Source of the DNA: Pyrinomonadaceae bacterium
GTDB lineage: Bacteria; Acidobacteriota; Blastocatellia; Pyrinomonadales; Pyrinomonadaceae
Length of the DNA: 64,000 nt
Reading direction: 5' to 3'
NCBI GenBank assembly: GCA_030841105.1
Contig: JAVEDE010000038.1
Coordinates: 1-64,000 of the forward strand
Every line of letters starts with the position of its first letter. Position 1 is the stretch's first letter. The notes under the pieces were generated by a model. The model was not told the origin of the DNA. It was given only the letters and a program-made list of their open reading frames with translations, and searched no databases. A program made the position numbers and the translations under genes. This document shows, piece by piece, positions 1-7,468 of this stretch.

Positions 1-857
1 CCGCGTGCGCGTTCGGCTTCACGGCCGCGCCGGTCGCGCTCGCGCGGAGTCGGCTGCGCGGAAGGCGGCGGGGCGGGCGCGTTTACGCGTTCGCCGGGCT
101 TGATCCCTTCGCTGATGGCGGTGTTGCTCAGGCGCAAAACTTTGACTTGTTTCGAGGGCGGCGCGGTGGTGGCGGCGGGCGGCGGCGTCACGACGGCGGG
201 CGTTCCCGGCGCGACGGGCGTGAGCGGCGCTTCGCCGATCTGTTCCACGGGCACGGCGGTCGCCTGCGCTTCACCCGCGTCGAGTTGCACGGGGCCGGGC
301 GCGTCGTAGTGCGTCGCCGGTTCGGCGACGGGCGCGCCGGTGATTGATTGCTCGACGGCGGGAGCGGTCTCAAACTGAGTCGCGTCCGGCTGCGTCTGCG
401 CCGGTTGTTCGACGCGCGCGGCGGGCGGGAGCGGTTTCTTGACGAGCCGCGCGACGCCGATCCCTGATCTCGCCGCGCCCTGATCCGAAGTCGCCGCGGA
501 CGCGTCCGCGCCGTTCTGGTCGAACGACTGCGGCGGCGGAGCAATGTGCTCGGCGGCGGTTGTCGGCGGAGCGACGGAGGCGTGGATGTCTTCGGCGGCC
601 TCGCCCGACGGCGCTGCTGCTTCGGCCGCGACGGCGGGCTGCGGGGCTTTCTTGACGACGCGGATGGCGCGCGGCGCGACCGTCTCTTTCTTGGGGAAAT
701 ACTTGTTGCGAATCTTCTCCGCCAACTCTTTCGAGACGGTGTTGGAGGGCACGCTCACGTCAACACCCTCGCGGCGCACCTCCTCGATGAGGCGTTTCGA
801 TTCGAGCTTGAGTTCCTTGGCGAGATCGTAAATACGAACTTTGGACTGAACGGTCAT
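1..857 (-). CDS. infB: Translation initiation factor IF-2, N-terminal part (runs off the window)
   Basis: IF-2 is the GTPase that places initiator tRNA on the 30S subunit. Only the first 285 codons are here, so the G domain lies outside. Residues 1-50 form a typical IF2_N module (VRIYDLAKELKLESKRLIEE, then a KYFPKK end). A long Ala/Pro/Val-rich low-complexity linker follows, usual for IF-2 of high-GC bacteria. The ATG at 857 is the only start that keeps the module whole. It follows nusA by 189 bases in the order rimP-nusA-infB, the conserved bacterial operon. The gap holds no ylxR-type gene. Identification is secure; length and completeness cannot be judged. Confidence 0.93.
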   Translation of the reverse strand, partial: MTVQSKVRIYDLAKELKLESKRLIEEVRREGVDVSVPSNTVSKELAEKIRNKYFPKKETVAPRAIRVVKKAPQPAVAAEAAAPSGEAAEDIHASVAPPTTAAEHIAPPPQSFDQNGADASAATSDQGAARSGIGVARLVKKPLPPAARVEQPAQTQPDATQFETAPAVEQSITGAPVAEPATHYDAPGPVQLDAGEAQATAVPVEQIGEAPLTPVAPGTPAVVTPPPAATTAPPSKQVKVLRLSNTAISEGIKPGERVNAPAPPPSAQPTPRERDRRGREAERAR

Positions 858-1046
858 GCACTTCCTTCTCGACGCTTTGGTAGAACGGCGTCGCGCGCTG
901 TAAAGGTTGAAGGACTCTCGCCCTTGCTCCACCTCTCAAACGGCGCGCGACGCTTAAGGAAAGCGCCGGGACACGTGCCGCGAGAGGCCGTCTAAGGCGA
1001 GTTGCCGCAGGCCGCGCCGCCGTGGGGGGCGACGCGCCGGGGGCGG

Positions 1047-2933
1047 CTATTCTGCGCTGCCCGAAGCATCTTTCTGCTCTTCTTCGGCAACGTCTTTTTC
1101 GTCGTTCGTCTCGACCCGGTATTCGGGCGCGGGCGCGGACGACACTTGCACTTCAGGCGCGGAGGCTTCCGACGCCGACACGCTCGGCGCGAACGGCTCG
1201 TCGTCCTCGACGGGCGCGTCGCCTTCCTCGGCCGCTTCCTCGTCGGCGATGAGCGCCGCGTCGGTCGAGGTCATGTCGGCCGCGGGCGTGATGGTGTCGG
1301 CGCGCAAATCGCGCCCCGCCTCCTGCAACACCAACTCGTCCACGGACATCTCTTCAACTTCCGTCGAGGCGACCGGGTCGGCCGACTCGCTGGCTAAAAT
1401 CTCCGGCTCGGCTCTAAACGGCGTGCCGCCGCGCACGGCCTCGTCGTAGCCTTCCGCGATCATCGCCTCGGAAGGTTCGACTTCGCCCGGATCGGCTGAC
1501 GGGTCGAGTTCGACCGAAGCCGCGTGCTGTTCGACGTTGCCGTCCTCCGGCGTCGCGTCGCCAATCGCGTCGGTCAACTCTTCGGCGGCGGCTTCGACCT
1601 CTGCCGCATCCGTGCTCCCGGCGTCCTCGCCCGCCTCCTCACCATCGCCGCCCTGCTTGCTGCGCTCGCGCGCGGCGACGACGCGTTGCGCCGAATCCAG
1701 AATGGCCTGCGCTTCGTCGAGCGAGATGTCGAGATACTCTGTCAGGTCGTCGAGCGAAGTTGCGGCCAGCGCGTCAATGTCTTCGATGCCGCGTTCGGCG
1801 AGCGCGGCGGTGGTGGCCGCGTTCACGCCTTCGAGCGCGGTCAAGGGGACTGCGCCGCCCGAAGCGATGAGCGCGCCCATCTGCTCGGCGACTTCCTTCT
1901 TCAGTTCCTCTTCGCTGCGGATGTCTATGTTCCAGCCGACGAGTTTCGTCGCCAGCCGCACGTTCTGCCCGCGCTTGCCGATGGCTAAACTCAACTGATC
2001 CTCGTTGACGATCACTTCCATCTGCCTGCGCTCGATGTCCGTGATCCTTACCTGATTGACCTTGGCGGGCGACAGAGCGTTCGCCGCAAAGACCGAAGGC
2101 TCGTCCGACCACTCGATGATGTCAATCTTCTCGCCGCGAAGCTCGCGTATGATCGCCTGCACGCGCGAACCCTTCATGCCGACGCACGCGCCCACCGGGT
2201 CAACGTCGCGCTCGTTTGAAGCGACGGCGATCTTCGCGCGTTCGCCCGGCTCGCGCACGGCCGACTTGATGATCACCGTCTCGTCGTAAATCTCCGGCAC
2301 TTCCATCTCGAACAGGCGGCGCAAGAGTTCAGGGCTTGTGCGCGAGACTTCAACCTGCGGCCCCTTCGCTTCCTTCGCCACATCGTTAATCACGACGCGG
2401 ATGCGCTCGCCCTGTCCCCACTGCTCGCCGCGCGACTGCTCTTTGCGATAAAGAATCGCCTCGACCGTGCCGAGGTCAACGATGATGTCGCCGCGCTCGA
2501 AACGTTTGACGTAACCGTTGACGAGATCGCCGACCTTATCAATGTATTGCTCGTAGACGTTGGCGCGCACGGCGTCGCGCACCTTCTGGAAAAGAATCTG
2601 CTTGGCCGTCTGCGCCGCGATGCGTCCCATCTCTTCCATCGGCAGGGGCAGTTGCAACTCGTCGCCCACGTCCACCTCGTCGCCCGCCAACTCGCGCGCT
2701 TCCTCGATGGACATCTCGCGCCCCGGATTCGCCACCTCTTCGACGATCACCTTCGAGGCGAACAACTCGATGCCGGTCTCGTTCGACCACTCGACGGCGA
2801 TCTCCTCGCCCGACTTGAACTGTTTACGCGCCGCGGCGCGCACGGCCTCTTTCATCGCCTCGATGACGAGTTCGCGGTCAATGCCGTGCTCTTTGCACAA
2901 CGCGTCAATGCTCTGCCCGATGGATGCACTCAT
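1047..2933 (-). CDS. nusA: Transcription termination/antitermination factor NusA
   Basis: NusA binds RNA polymerase and nascent RNA to modulate pausing, termination and antitermination. The 628-residue product shows the N-terminal polymerase-binding domain (from MSASIGQSIDALCKEHGID), an S1 domain around residues 135-200, then KH1 with DPVGACVGMKGSRVQ and KH2 with LAIGKRGQNVRLATKL. A helix-hairpin-like repeat (residues ~365-425) is followed by about 190 residues of acidic Ala/Glu/Asp-rich tail. The core family is about 350-500 residues, so the acidic tail is an extension. Second gene of rimP-nusA-infB, 105 bases after rimP. Confidence 0.97.
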   Translation of the reverse strand: MSASIGQSIDALCKEHGIDRELVIEAMKEAVRAAARKQFKSGEEIAVEWSNETGIELFASKVIVEEVANPGREMSIEEARELAGDEVDVGDELQLPLPMEEMGRIAAQTAKQILFQKVRDAVRANVYEQYIDKVGDLVNGYVKRFERGDIIVDLGTVEAILYRKEQSRGEQWGQGERIRVVINDVAKEAKGPQVEVSRTSPELLRRLFEMEVPEIYDETVIIKSAVREPGERAKIAVASNERDVDPVGACVGMKGSRVQAIIRELRGEKIDIIEWSDEPSVFAANALSPAKVNQVRITDIERRQMEVIVNEDQLSLAIGKRGQNVRLATKLVGWNIDIRSEEELKKEVAEQMGALIASGGAVPLTALEGVNAATTAALAERGIEDIDALAATSLDDLTEYLDISLDEAQAILDSAQRVVAARERSKQGGDGEEAGEDAGSTDAAEVEAAAEELTDAIGDATPEDGNVEQHAASVELDPSADPGEVEPSEAMIAEGYDEAVRGGTPFRAEPEILASESADPVASTEVEEMSVDELVLQEAGRDLRADTITPAADMTSTDAALIADEEAAEEGDAPVEDDEPFAPSVSASEASAPEVQVSSAPAPEYRVETNDEKDVAEEEQKDASGSAE

Positions 2934-3038
2934 AATTTTACTGGCCGGGTATTAGATGCCTGTCTCGGTCTTCGCGTGCGACCGGACGTTCGGTACACAT
3001 ACCCCGCTCTCTTCCTATTCAGTTGTTATTCAGTTGTA

Positions 3039-3560
3039 CTAACTGCCGCCCTGCTTGGCGGCCTTTTCGCGTTCGGCCGCGATCCGAAACTCTTCTTCCA
3101 CGTCAATTTCAAGGTTGGCTTTGACGATGCCCGCCAGCGGCACTCTGACGCGCCCGCTCGCGTTGTCTTCAAACATCACCGCGTCGCCCTCGACGCCGAC
3201 GATGCGGCCTTTGAAGTTGCGCTGGCCGTTGACGGCCTCGCGCGATTTCATCTTGGCGAGACGACCGGCGAAGCGTTCGTAGTCTTCGCGCTTGTAAAGT
3301 CCGCGCTCCAGACCGGGCGAGGACACTTCCAGCGTATAGGCCGAATTAACCCAGTCTTCCACGTCGAGAATCGTGCCGACGTGGTGGCTGACCGTCGAAC
3401 AATCCGAGTGGGTCACGCCTCCGGGCTTGTCAATGAAGATGCGCACGGCCGCGTTTCGTCCGAGCACGCCGACTTCTGTGTGAACGTGTTCGAGTCCGTG
3501 TTCGGTCGCCACACGCTCGCAGATTTCGCGAATTCGCCCCTCGATTTCCGACGCTTCCAT
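3039..3560 (-). CDS. rimP: Ribosome maturation factor RimP
   Basis: RimP is needed for maturation of the 30S subunit. The 173-residue protein has the expected N-terminal alpha/beta domain (VHTEVGVLGRNAAVRIFIDK), the conserved YTLEVSSPGLERGL segment and a C-terminal SH3-like barrel. The open frame extends 59 codons further upstream, but that part is hydrophobic and does not match the family. The ATG at 3560 (MEASEIEGRIREICE) gives the normal length. First gene of the rimP-nusA-infB operon. Confidence 0.93.
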   Translation of the reverse strand: MEASEIEGRIREICERVATEHGLEHVHTEVGVLGRNAAVRIFIDKPGGVTHSDCSTVSHHVGTILDVEDWVNSAYTLEVSSPGLERGLYKREDYERFAGRLAKMKSREAVNGQRNFKGRIVGVEGDAVMFEDNASGRVRVPLAGIVKANLEIDVEEEFRIAAEREKAAKQGGS

Positions 3561-3721
3561 CGCTCTCGCTTTCGCCCCCTGACGCTCAAAACTTCCCCGG
3601 CTCAAAATACCTGCGCCCAAAATAAAAAGTGGGCGCGAACCCACTGGATAACGCCACCGCGCTCCGAGCAAGAGACGGATTATAAAGGGAAACGCGCAAA
3701 AGGGCAAAAGCGGAGTGAGAC

Positions 3722-3838
3722 AAAAGACAGGGGTCAAGGGGAAGGGGTCAAGGGGAAAGGAAGAAGCGGGTAAATTCCCCCAAACTTTGCCGCCTCGTGC
3801 GGCGAGGGGTTTTAACCTTTCCCCTTCCCCTTTACCCT
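3722..3838. repeat. Heptamer palindromic element 1 (rimP-yqeY gap)
   Basis: The left arm (3729-3760) alternates the 7-mers AGGGGTC and AAGGGGA. The right arm (3814-3837) is its approximate inverse complement, with ggTTTTAACC at its inner edge. A short GC hairpin sits in the centre. The right arm supplies the last codon (GGG) and the TAA stop of yqeY. Same design as the elements near 20.7, 31.7, 33.2, 37.9, 46.0, 56.4, 57.9, 59.3 and 62.3 kb. Confidence 0.75.
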
Positions 3839-4278
3839 AACTTGGCTTTGACGATCTCGCTCACCAAGCGCCCGTCGGCCGCGCGCCCGGCGAGCCGCGC
3901 CTGCGCCGCCTTCATCACCGCCCCCATCTCTTTGACGGACGTTGCGCCTGTCTCCGCGACGGCAGCTGTGACGGCCGCCTCGATCTCCTCGCGCGTCGCC
4001 GCCTGCGGCAGGTACGCCTCGATCACACCGATCTCCGCGCGCTCCTTCGCCGCCAACTCCGCGCGCCCGCCCTTTTCGTACTGCTCGACCGAATCCCGGC
4101 GTTGTTTGAGAAGCGACTGCAACATCTTCGCCAACTCTTCATCGGTCAACTCGCCGCCCTTATCAATCTGGCGATTCATCATCGCCGCCTTCACCATGCG
4201 CAGCGTCGAGAGCCGCGGCGCGTCCTTCGCACGCATCGCGGCGGTCATGTCGTCAATGATTCTTTGTTTTAAACTCAT
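3832..4278 (-). CDS. GatB/YqeY domain protein
   Basis: A 148-residue protein of the YqeY family, an all-helical protein related to the tail domain of the GatB/GatE amidotransferase subunits; its exact function is unsettled. The match covers the whole length: MSLKQRIIDDMTAAMRAKD at the start, LSTLRMVKAAMMNRQIDKG, the RRDSVEQYEKGGRAELA segment, EIGVIEAYLPQ, and the C-terminal GAVMKAAQARLAGRADGR-like region. The last residue (Gly) and TAA stop lie in the inverted heptamer element. The TIR gene starts divergently 165 bases upstream. A TATAAT box at 4330-4335 could serve that gene, but no good -35 box was seen. Confidence 0.9.
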   Translation of the reverse strand: MSLKQRIIDDMTAAMRAKDAPRLSTLRMVKAAMMNRQIDKGGELTDEELAKMLQSLLKQRRDSVEQYEKGGRAELAAKERAEIGVIEAYLPQAATREEIEAAVTAAVAETGATSVKEMGAVMKAAQARLAGRAADGRLVSEIVKAKLG

Positions 4279-4443
4279 GTGGTTGAATTCGACTCCATTC
4301 TTTACTCGGAGGGCTATAAACTCGGTTATTATAATGCACGCTGGTAATGTCGCCTATCACGAGCGGAGCAGGCGCGCCCTTGTTTGCGCCGGCCGTAAGA
4401 GCAAGACCCGTCGTAGTTGTGATCCTCACCCACGAGGTAAAGA

Positions 4444-7389
4444 ATGCTTCACCACTTCATCAGCTATTCTACGAGCGACGCGCTCGACTTTGCGCTCCGG
4501 CTCGCGGACAAACTCCAATCGGGGCCGCCGGAACTTCCTGTCTGGCTGGACAAGCGCGCCCTCCAACCGGGGCTGGCGTGGGACGAACAACTCGTCGAGG
4601 CGATCCGCACCTGCGACACACTGCTCTTCGTCATGACGCGCGACAGCGTGAAAGCCAACTCCGTCTGCAAGCAGGAGTGGACGCGCGCTCTCAAATACAA
4701 GAAGACGATCATCCCCATCAAACTGCACGCGGACGCGGAGATGCCCTTTCGCCTTGAGCCACGCCAGCACATAGATTTCACCGGCTCGTTCGAGTCGGGG
4801 CTGGCGCGCCTGCGCGAACGCCTGCAATGGCAAAACTCGGCCGCAGGGCAACTGCAAGCCATGCAGGATCGTCTCGCCGACGCCGAACGCGATCTCCCGC
4901 GCGAAAACGATCCGGCGCAACGCGCCCGCATCCAAGACGACATCGAACTGCTGCAAAAGCAGATCGCACGGCAGCGCGAGGTGGTGGCCGACCCGCAGGC
5001 GGCGGCGCAGCGCGTGACCGAGAGCATCGCGCGCGGCCTCGAACGCGAACGCCAGCCGGAGAGTCGCTCCGGCGCGGCGTCGAGCAGCAAGTTCATCAAC
5101 CCGCCGCCGGGTCTCGCACCCGGTTACTTTCAGGATCGCTTCTTTGAGACGGCGACCATCGGCGCGTTCCTGAAAGACGAGGCGTTGCGCCTGCTGACGG
5201 TCGTCGGGCGCGGCGGGACAGGCAAGACCGCGCTCGTCTGTCGCCTGCTCAAGTCTCTGGAGAGCGGCCAACTGCCCGACGAAGGCGGCGCGATGCGCGT
5301 CGAAGGCATCGTCTACCTGAGCGCGACCGGCACGCGCCGCGTCAACATGCCCAACCTCTACAGCGACCTCGGCAAGCTCCTACCCGCCGACGCCGCCAAC
5401 CAACTCGACGCGCTTTACAAGAACCCACAAGTCAGCACGGCCTACAAGATGCAGACGCTGCTCGCACACTTTCCGCAAGGGCGCACCGTCGTCTTGCTCG
5501 ACAACTTCGAGGACTTGATCGAGCCGTCCACGCTCGACATCCACGACGGCGAACTCGACGAAGCCCTGCGCGCCCTGCTCGACGCGACACAGCACGGCGT
5601 CAAAGTGATCGTCACCACGCGCATCCCGCCGCGCTCGCTCGCGCTCGTGCAACCGGGGCGGCAGCGTCGTCTCGATCTGGACGAGGGACTCGTGTCGCCC
5701 TACGCCGAGAACATCCTGCGCGAGATGGACGCCGACGGCAAAGTCGGCCTCAAGTCCGCGCCCGGCGAACTGTTGGCCGAAGCGCGCGAGCGCACGCGCG
5801 GCTACCCGCGCGCCCTCGAAGCGCTCTTCGCCATCCTCTCCGCCGACCGCGACACCACGCTCCCCGAACTCCTGAGCGACACCGCCCACATGCTCCCCGA
5901 CAACGTGGTCAAAGATTTGGTCGGCGAAGCCTTCAGCCGCCTCGACCCCGCCGCCCAACAGGTCATGCAAGCGCTCGCCGTCTACAACCGCCCCGTCACG
6001 CCCGCCGCCGCCGACTACCTGCTCCAACCCCACCTGCCCACCGTCAACAGCGCGCCCGTCCTCAACCGCCTCGTCAACATGCAATTCGCCCGCAAAGAAA
6101 CCGGCCGCTATTACCTCCACCCAGTAGACCGCGCCTACGCCTTCACGCGCATCCCCACAGGCGAGCAGTCCGACCGCCGCAAGGTGAAAGCACCGCCCTT
6201 CACCCAATTCGCCCTCCTGCACCGCGCCGCAGAGTATTTCAAGCAAAGCCGCACGCCCCGCAAAGAATGGAAGACGATTGAAGACCTAGCCCCTCAACTC
6301 GCCGAGTTTGATCTGCGCTGCGAAGGTCAGGATTACGACACAGGCGCACAGGTGTTGCGAGAAATTAGCTTTAACTACTTACTGCGATGGGGTTTCTATC
6401 GCTTGGTGATCGAACTGCACGAACGCTTACAAAGTACACTCAATGACTCGTTTCTAAAGATGATTAATACAAGCATCTTAGGTAGCGCTTATCGCATGAC
6501 AGGGCAGATTGAAAGAGCGATCGATAGCCACGAACAAGGACTGAAACTTGCTTCTGACATTAGTAATCGCCATATCGAAAGTGTATTCCTTGGAAATTTG
6601 GGTAATTGTTATATTAGTCTGGGACAAACTAAACGTGCCATTGACTATCATGAGCAATCACTAGCCATTGCCCGCGAAAGCAATAATCTTGAAGCGAAAT
6701 CTAGTTCTTTAGGAAACTTAGGTAATTGTTATTCAGCACTAGGAGATAACGATCGCGCTTTCGAATGTTACGAACAATCCCTTGCGATTGATCGCAAGAT
6801 GGGATATCGGTTAGGCGAAGGGATTACTATGGGCAATTTTGCAGAAGTCTTGATTGATGAGCAGCGATATAGCGAAGCAATACAATATTCATTAGAGAGT
6901 CGGAGGATTGCGGATGAGCTTAATAGTCAGGGCAGTTATAGTAACGGTCGGCTCGCGCTCGCATATTTCTATAACGGAGAACTAGCGGCTGCGCGCGATG
7001 CTGCAAAACAAGCTCAGAGTTATGATGAGCCGAATAATAATCATGCGGTTCTTACGTTATTAGGCGTAATTACCCTACGTCAAAGCGATCGCACGGCAGC
7101 GGAAGAGGCGTTCACAGCGGCAGTGGCTCAGGCTGATACGATACTAACGCACAGCGCACAATATTTCGAGGCTCTTGATGCTAAGGGGCTGGCGTTGTGC
7201 GGGCTGACTTTGTGCGAGGCTGGCAACCGCCTGCCGGAAGCGATTGAGGCATACAAGACGGCGAGGGCGATTAATAAGGATGCGGGGTACGTCCGACGTG
7301 TGCTGAAGTTGTTTGATGCGGTGGCGGTGGCGGATGAGGCGGGGTTGTTGGCGGAGGTGCGGGCGGCAGCGGCGGGCGAGTTGAGTTGA
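4444..7389 (+). CDS. TIR domain - STAND-type ATPase - TPR protein (likely defence sensor)
   Basis: A 981-residue multidomain protein. Residues 1-130 form a TIR domain (FISYSTSD start, WLDKRALQPG) with a glutamate at E78 in CKQEWTRAL, where TIR NADases carry their catalytic Glu. A charged coiled coil follows (~133-200). An NB-ARC/NACHT-like ATPase comes next, with Walker A GRGGTGKT (255-262), Walker B VVLLDNFED (~349-357) and a VIVTTR motif. TPR repeats fill residues ~690-960 (repeated LGNLGNCY and EQSLAI blocks). This is the layout of STAND sensors in which ligand sensing by TPRs drives oligomerisation and TIR NAD+ cleavage. GAGGTAA at 4434-4440 supports the start. From about 6330 the DNA becomes visibly AT-richer, with GCGATCGC at 7085-7092. 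No partner genes are adjacent. The function is inferred from architecture. Confidence 0.88.
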   Translation: MLHHFISYSTSDALDFALRLADKLQSGPPELPVWLDKRALQPGLAWDEQLVEAIRTCDTLLFVMTRDSVKANSVCKQEWTRALKYKKTIIPIKLHADAEMPFRLEPRQHIDFTGSFESGLARLRERLQWQNSAAGQLQAMQDRLADAERDLPRENDPAQRARIQDDIELLQKQIARQREVVADPQAAAQRVTESIARGLERERQPESRSGAASSSKFINPPPGLAPGYFQDRFFETATIGAFLKDEALRLLTVVGRGGTGKTALVCRLLKSLESGQLPDEGGAMRVEGIVYLSATGTRRVNMPNLYSDLGKLLPADAANQLDALYKNPQVSTAYKMQTLLAHFPQGRTVVLLDNFEDLIEPSTLDIHDGELDEALRALLDATQHGVKVIVTTRIPPRSLALVQPGRQRRLDLDEGLVSPYAENILREMDADGKVGLKSAPGELLAEARERTRGYPRALEALFAILSADRDTTLPELLSDTAHMLPDNVVKDLVGEAFSRLDPAAQQVMQALAVYNRPVTPAAADYLLQPHLPTVNSAPVLNRLVNMQFARKETGRYYLHPVDRAYAFTRIPTGEQSDRRKVKAPPFTQFALLHRAAEYFKQSRTPRKEWKTIEDLAPQLAEFDLRCEGQDYDTGAQVLREISFNYLLRWGFYRLVIELHERLQSTLNDSFLKMINTSILGSAYRMTGQIERAIDSHEQGLKLASDISNRHIESVFLGNLGNCYISLGQTKRAIDYHEQSLAIARESNNLEAKSSSLGNLGNCYSALGDNDRAFECYEQSLAIDRKMGYRLGEGITMGNFAEVLIDEQRYSEAIQYSLESRRIADELNSQGSYSNGRLALAYFYNGELAAARDAAKQAQSYDEPNNNHAVLTLLGVITLRQSDRTAAEEAFTAAVAQADTILTHSAQYFEALDAKGLALCGLTLCEAGNRLPEAIEAYKTARAINKDAGYVRRVLKLFDAVAVADEAGLLAEVRAAAAGELS

Positions 7390-7408
7390 GTTGCGAGCGA
7401 TTCACGAA

Positions 7409-7463
7409 GCGGCGGCGGGCGCAAACCCTACGTCAACGCCCGCCGCCGCCGCTGTTGTTGTTT
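7409..7463 (+). terminator. Putative terminator after the TIR gene
   Basis: A 13-bp GC-only stem pairs 7409-7421 with 7437-7449. It is followed by the T-rich stretch TGTTGTTGTTT. It lies 20 bases past the TIR gene stop and before the convergent end of uvrA. Confidence 0.55.
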
Positions 7464-7468
7464 GCGCG

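Noticed and set aside
858..1046. A ylxR or ribosomal L7Ae-like gene between nusA and infB
   Set aside because: The gap is only 189 bases and no minus-strand frame in it gives a suitable product.
2547..3773. A 408-codon plus-strand frame across nusA and rimP
   Set aside because: Antisense to conserved operon genes.
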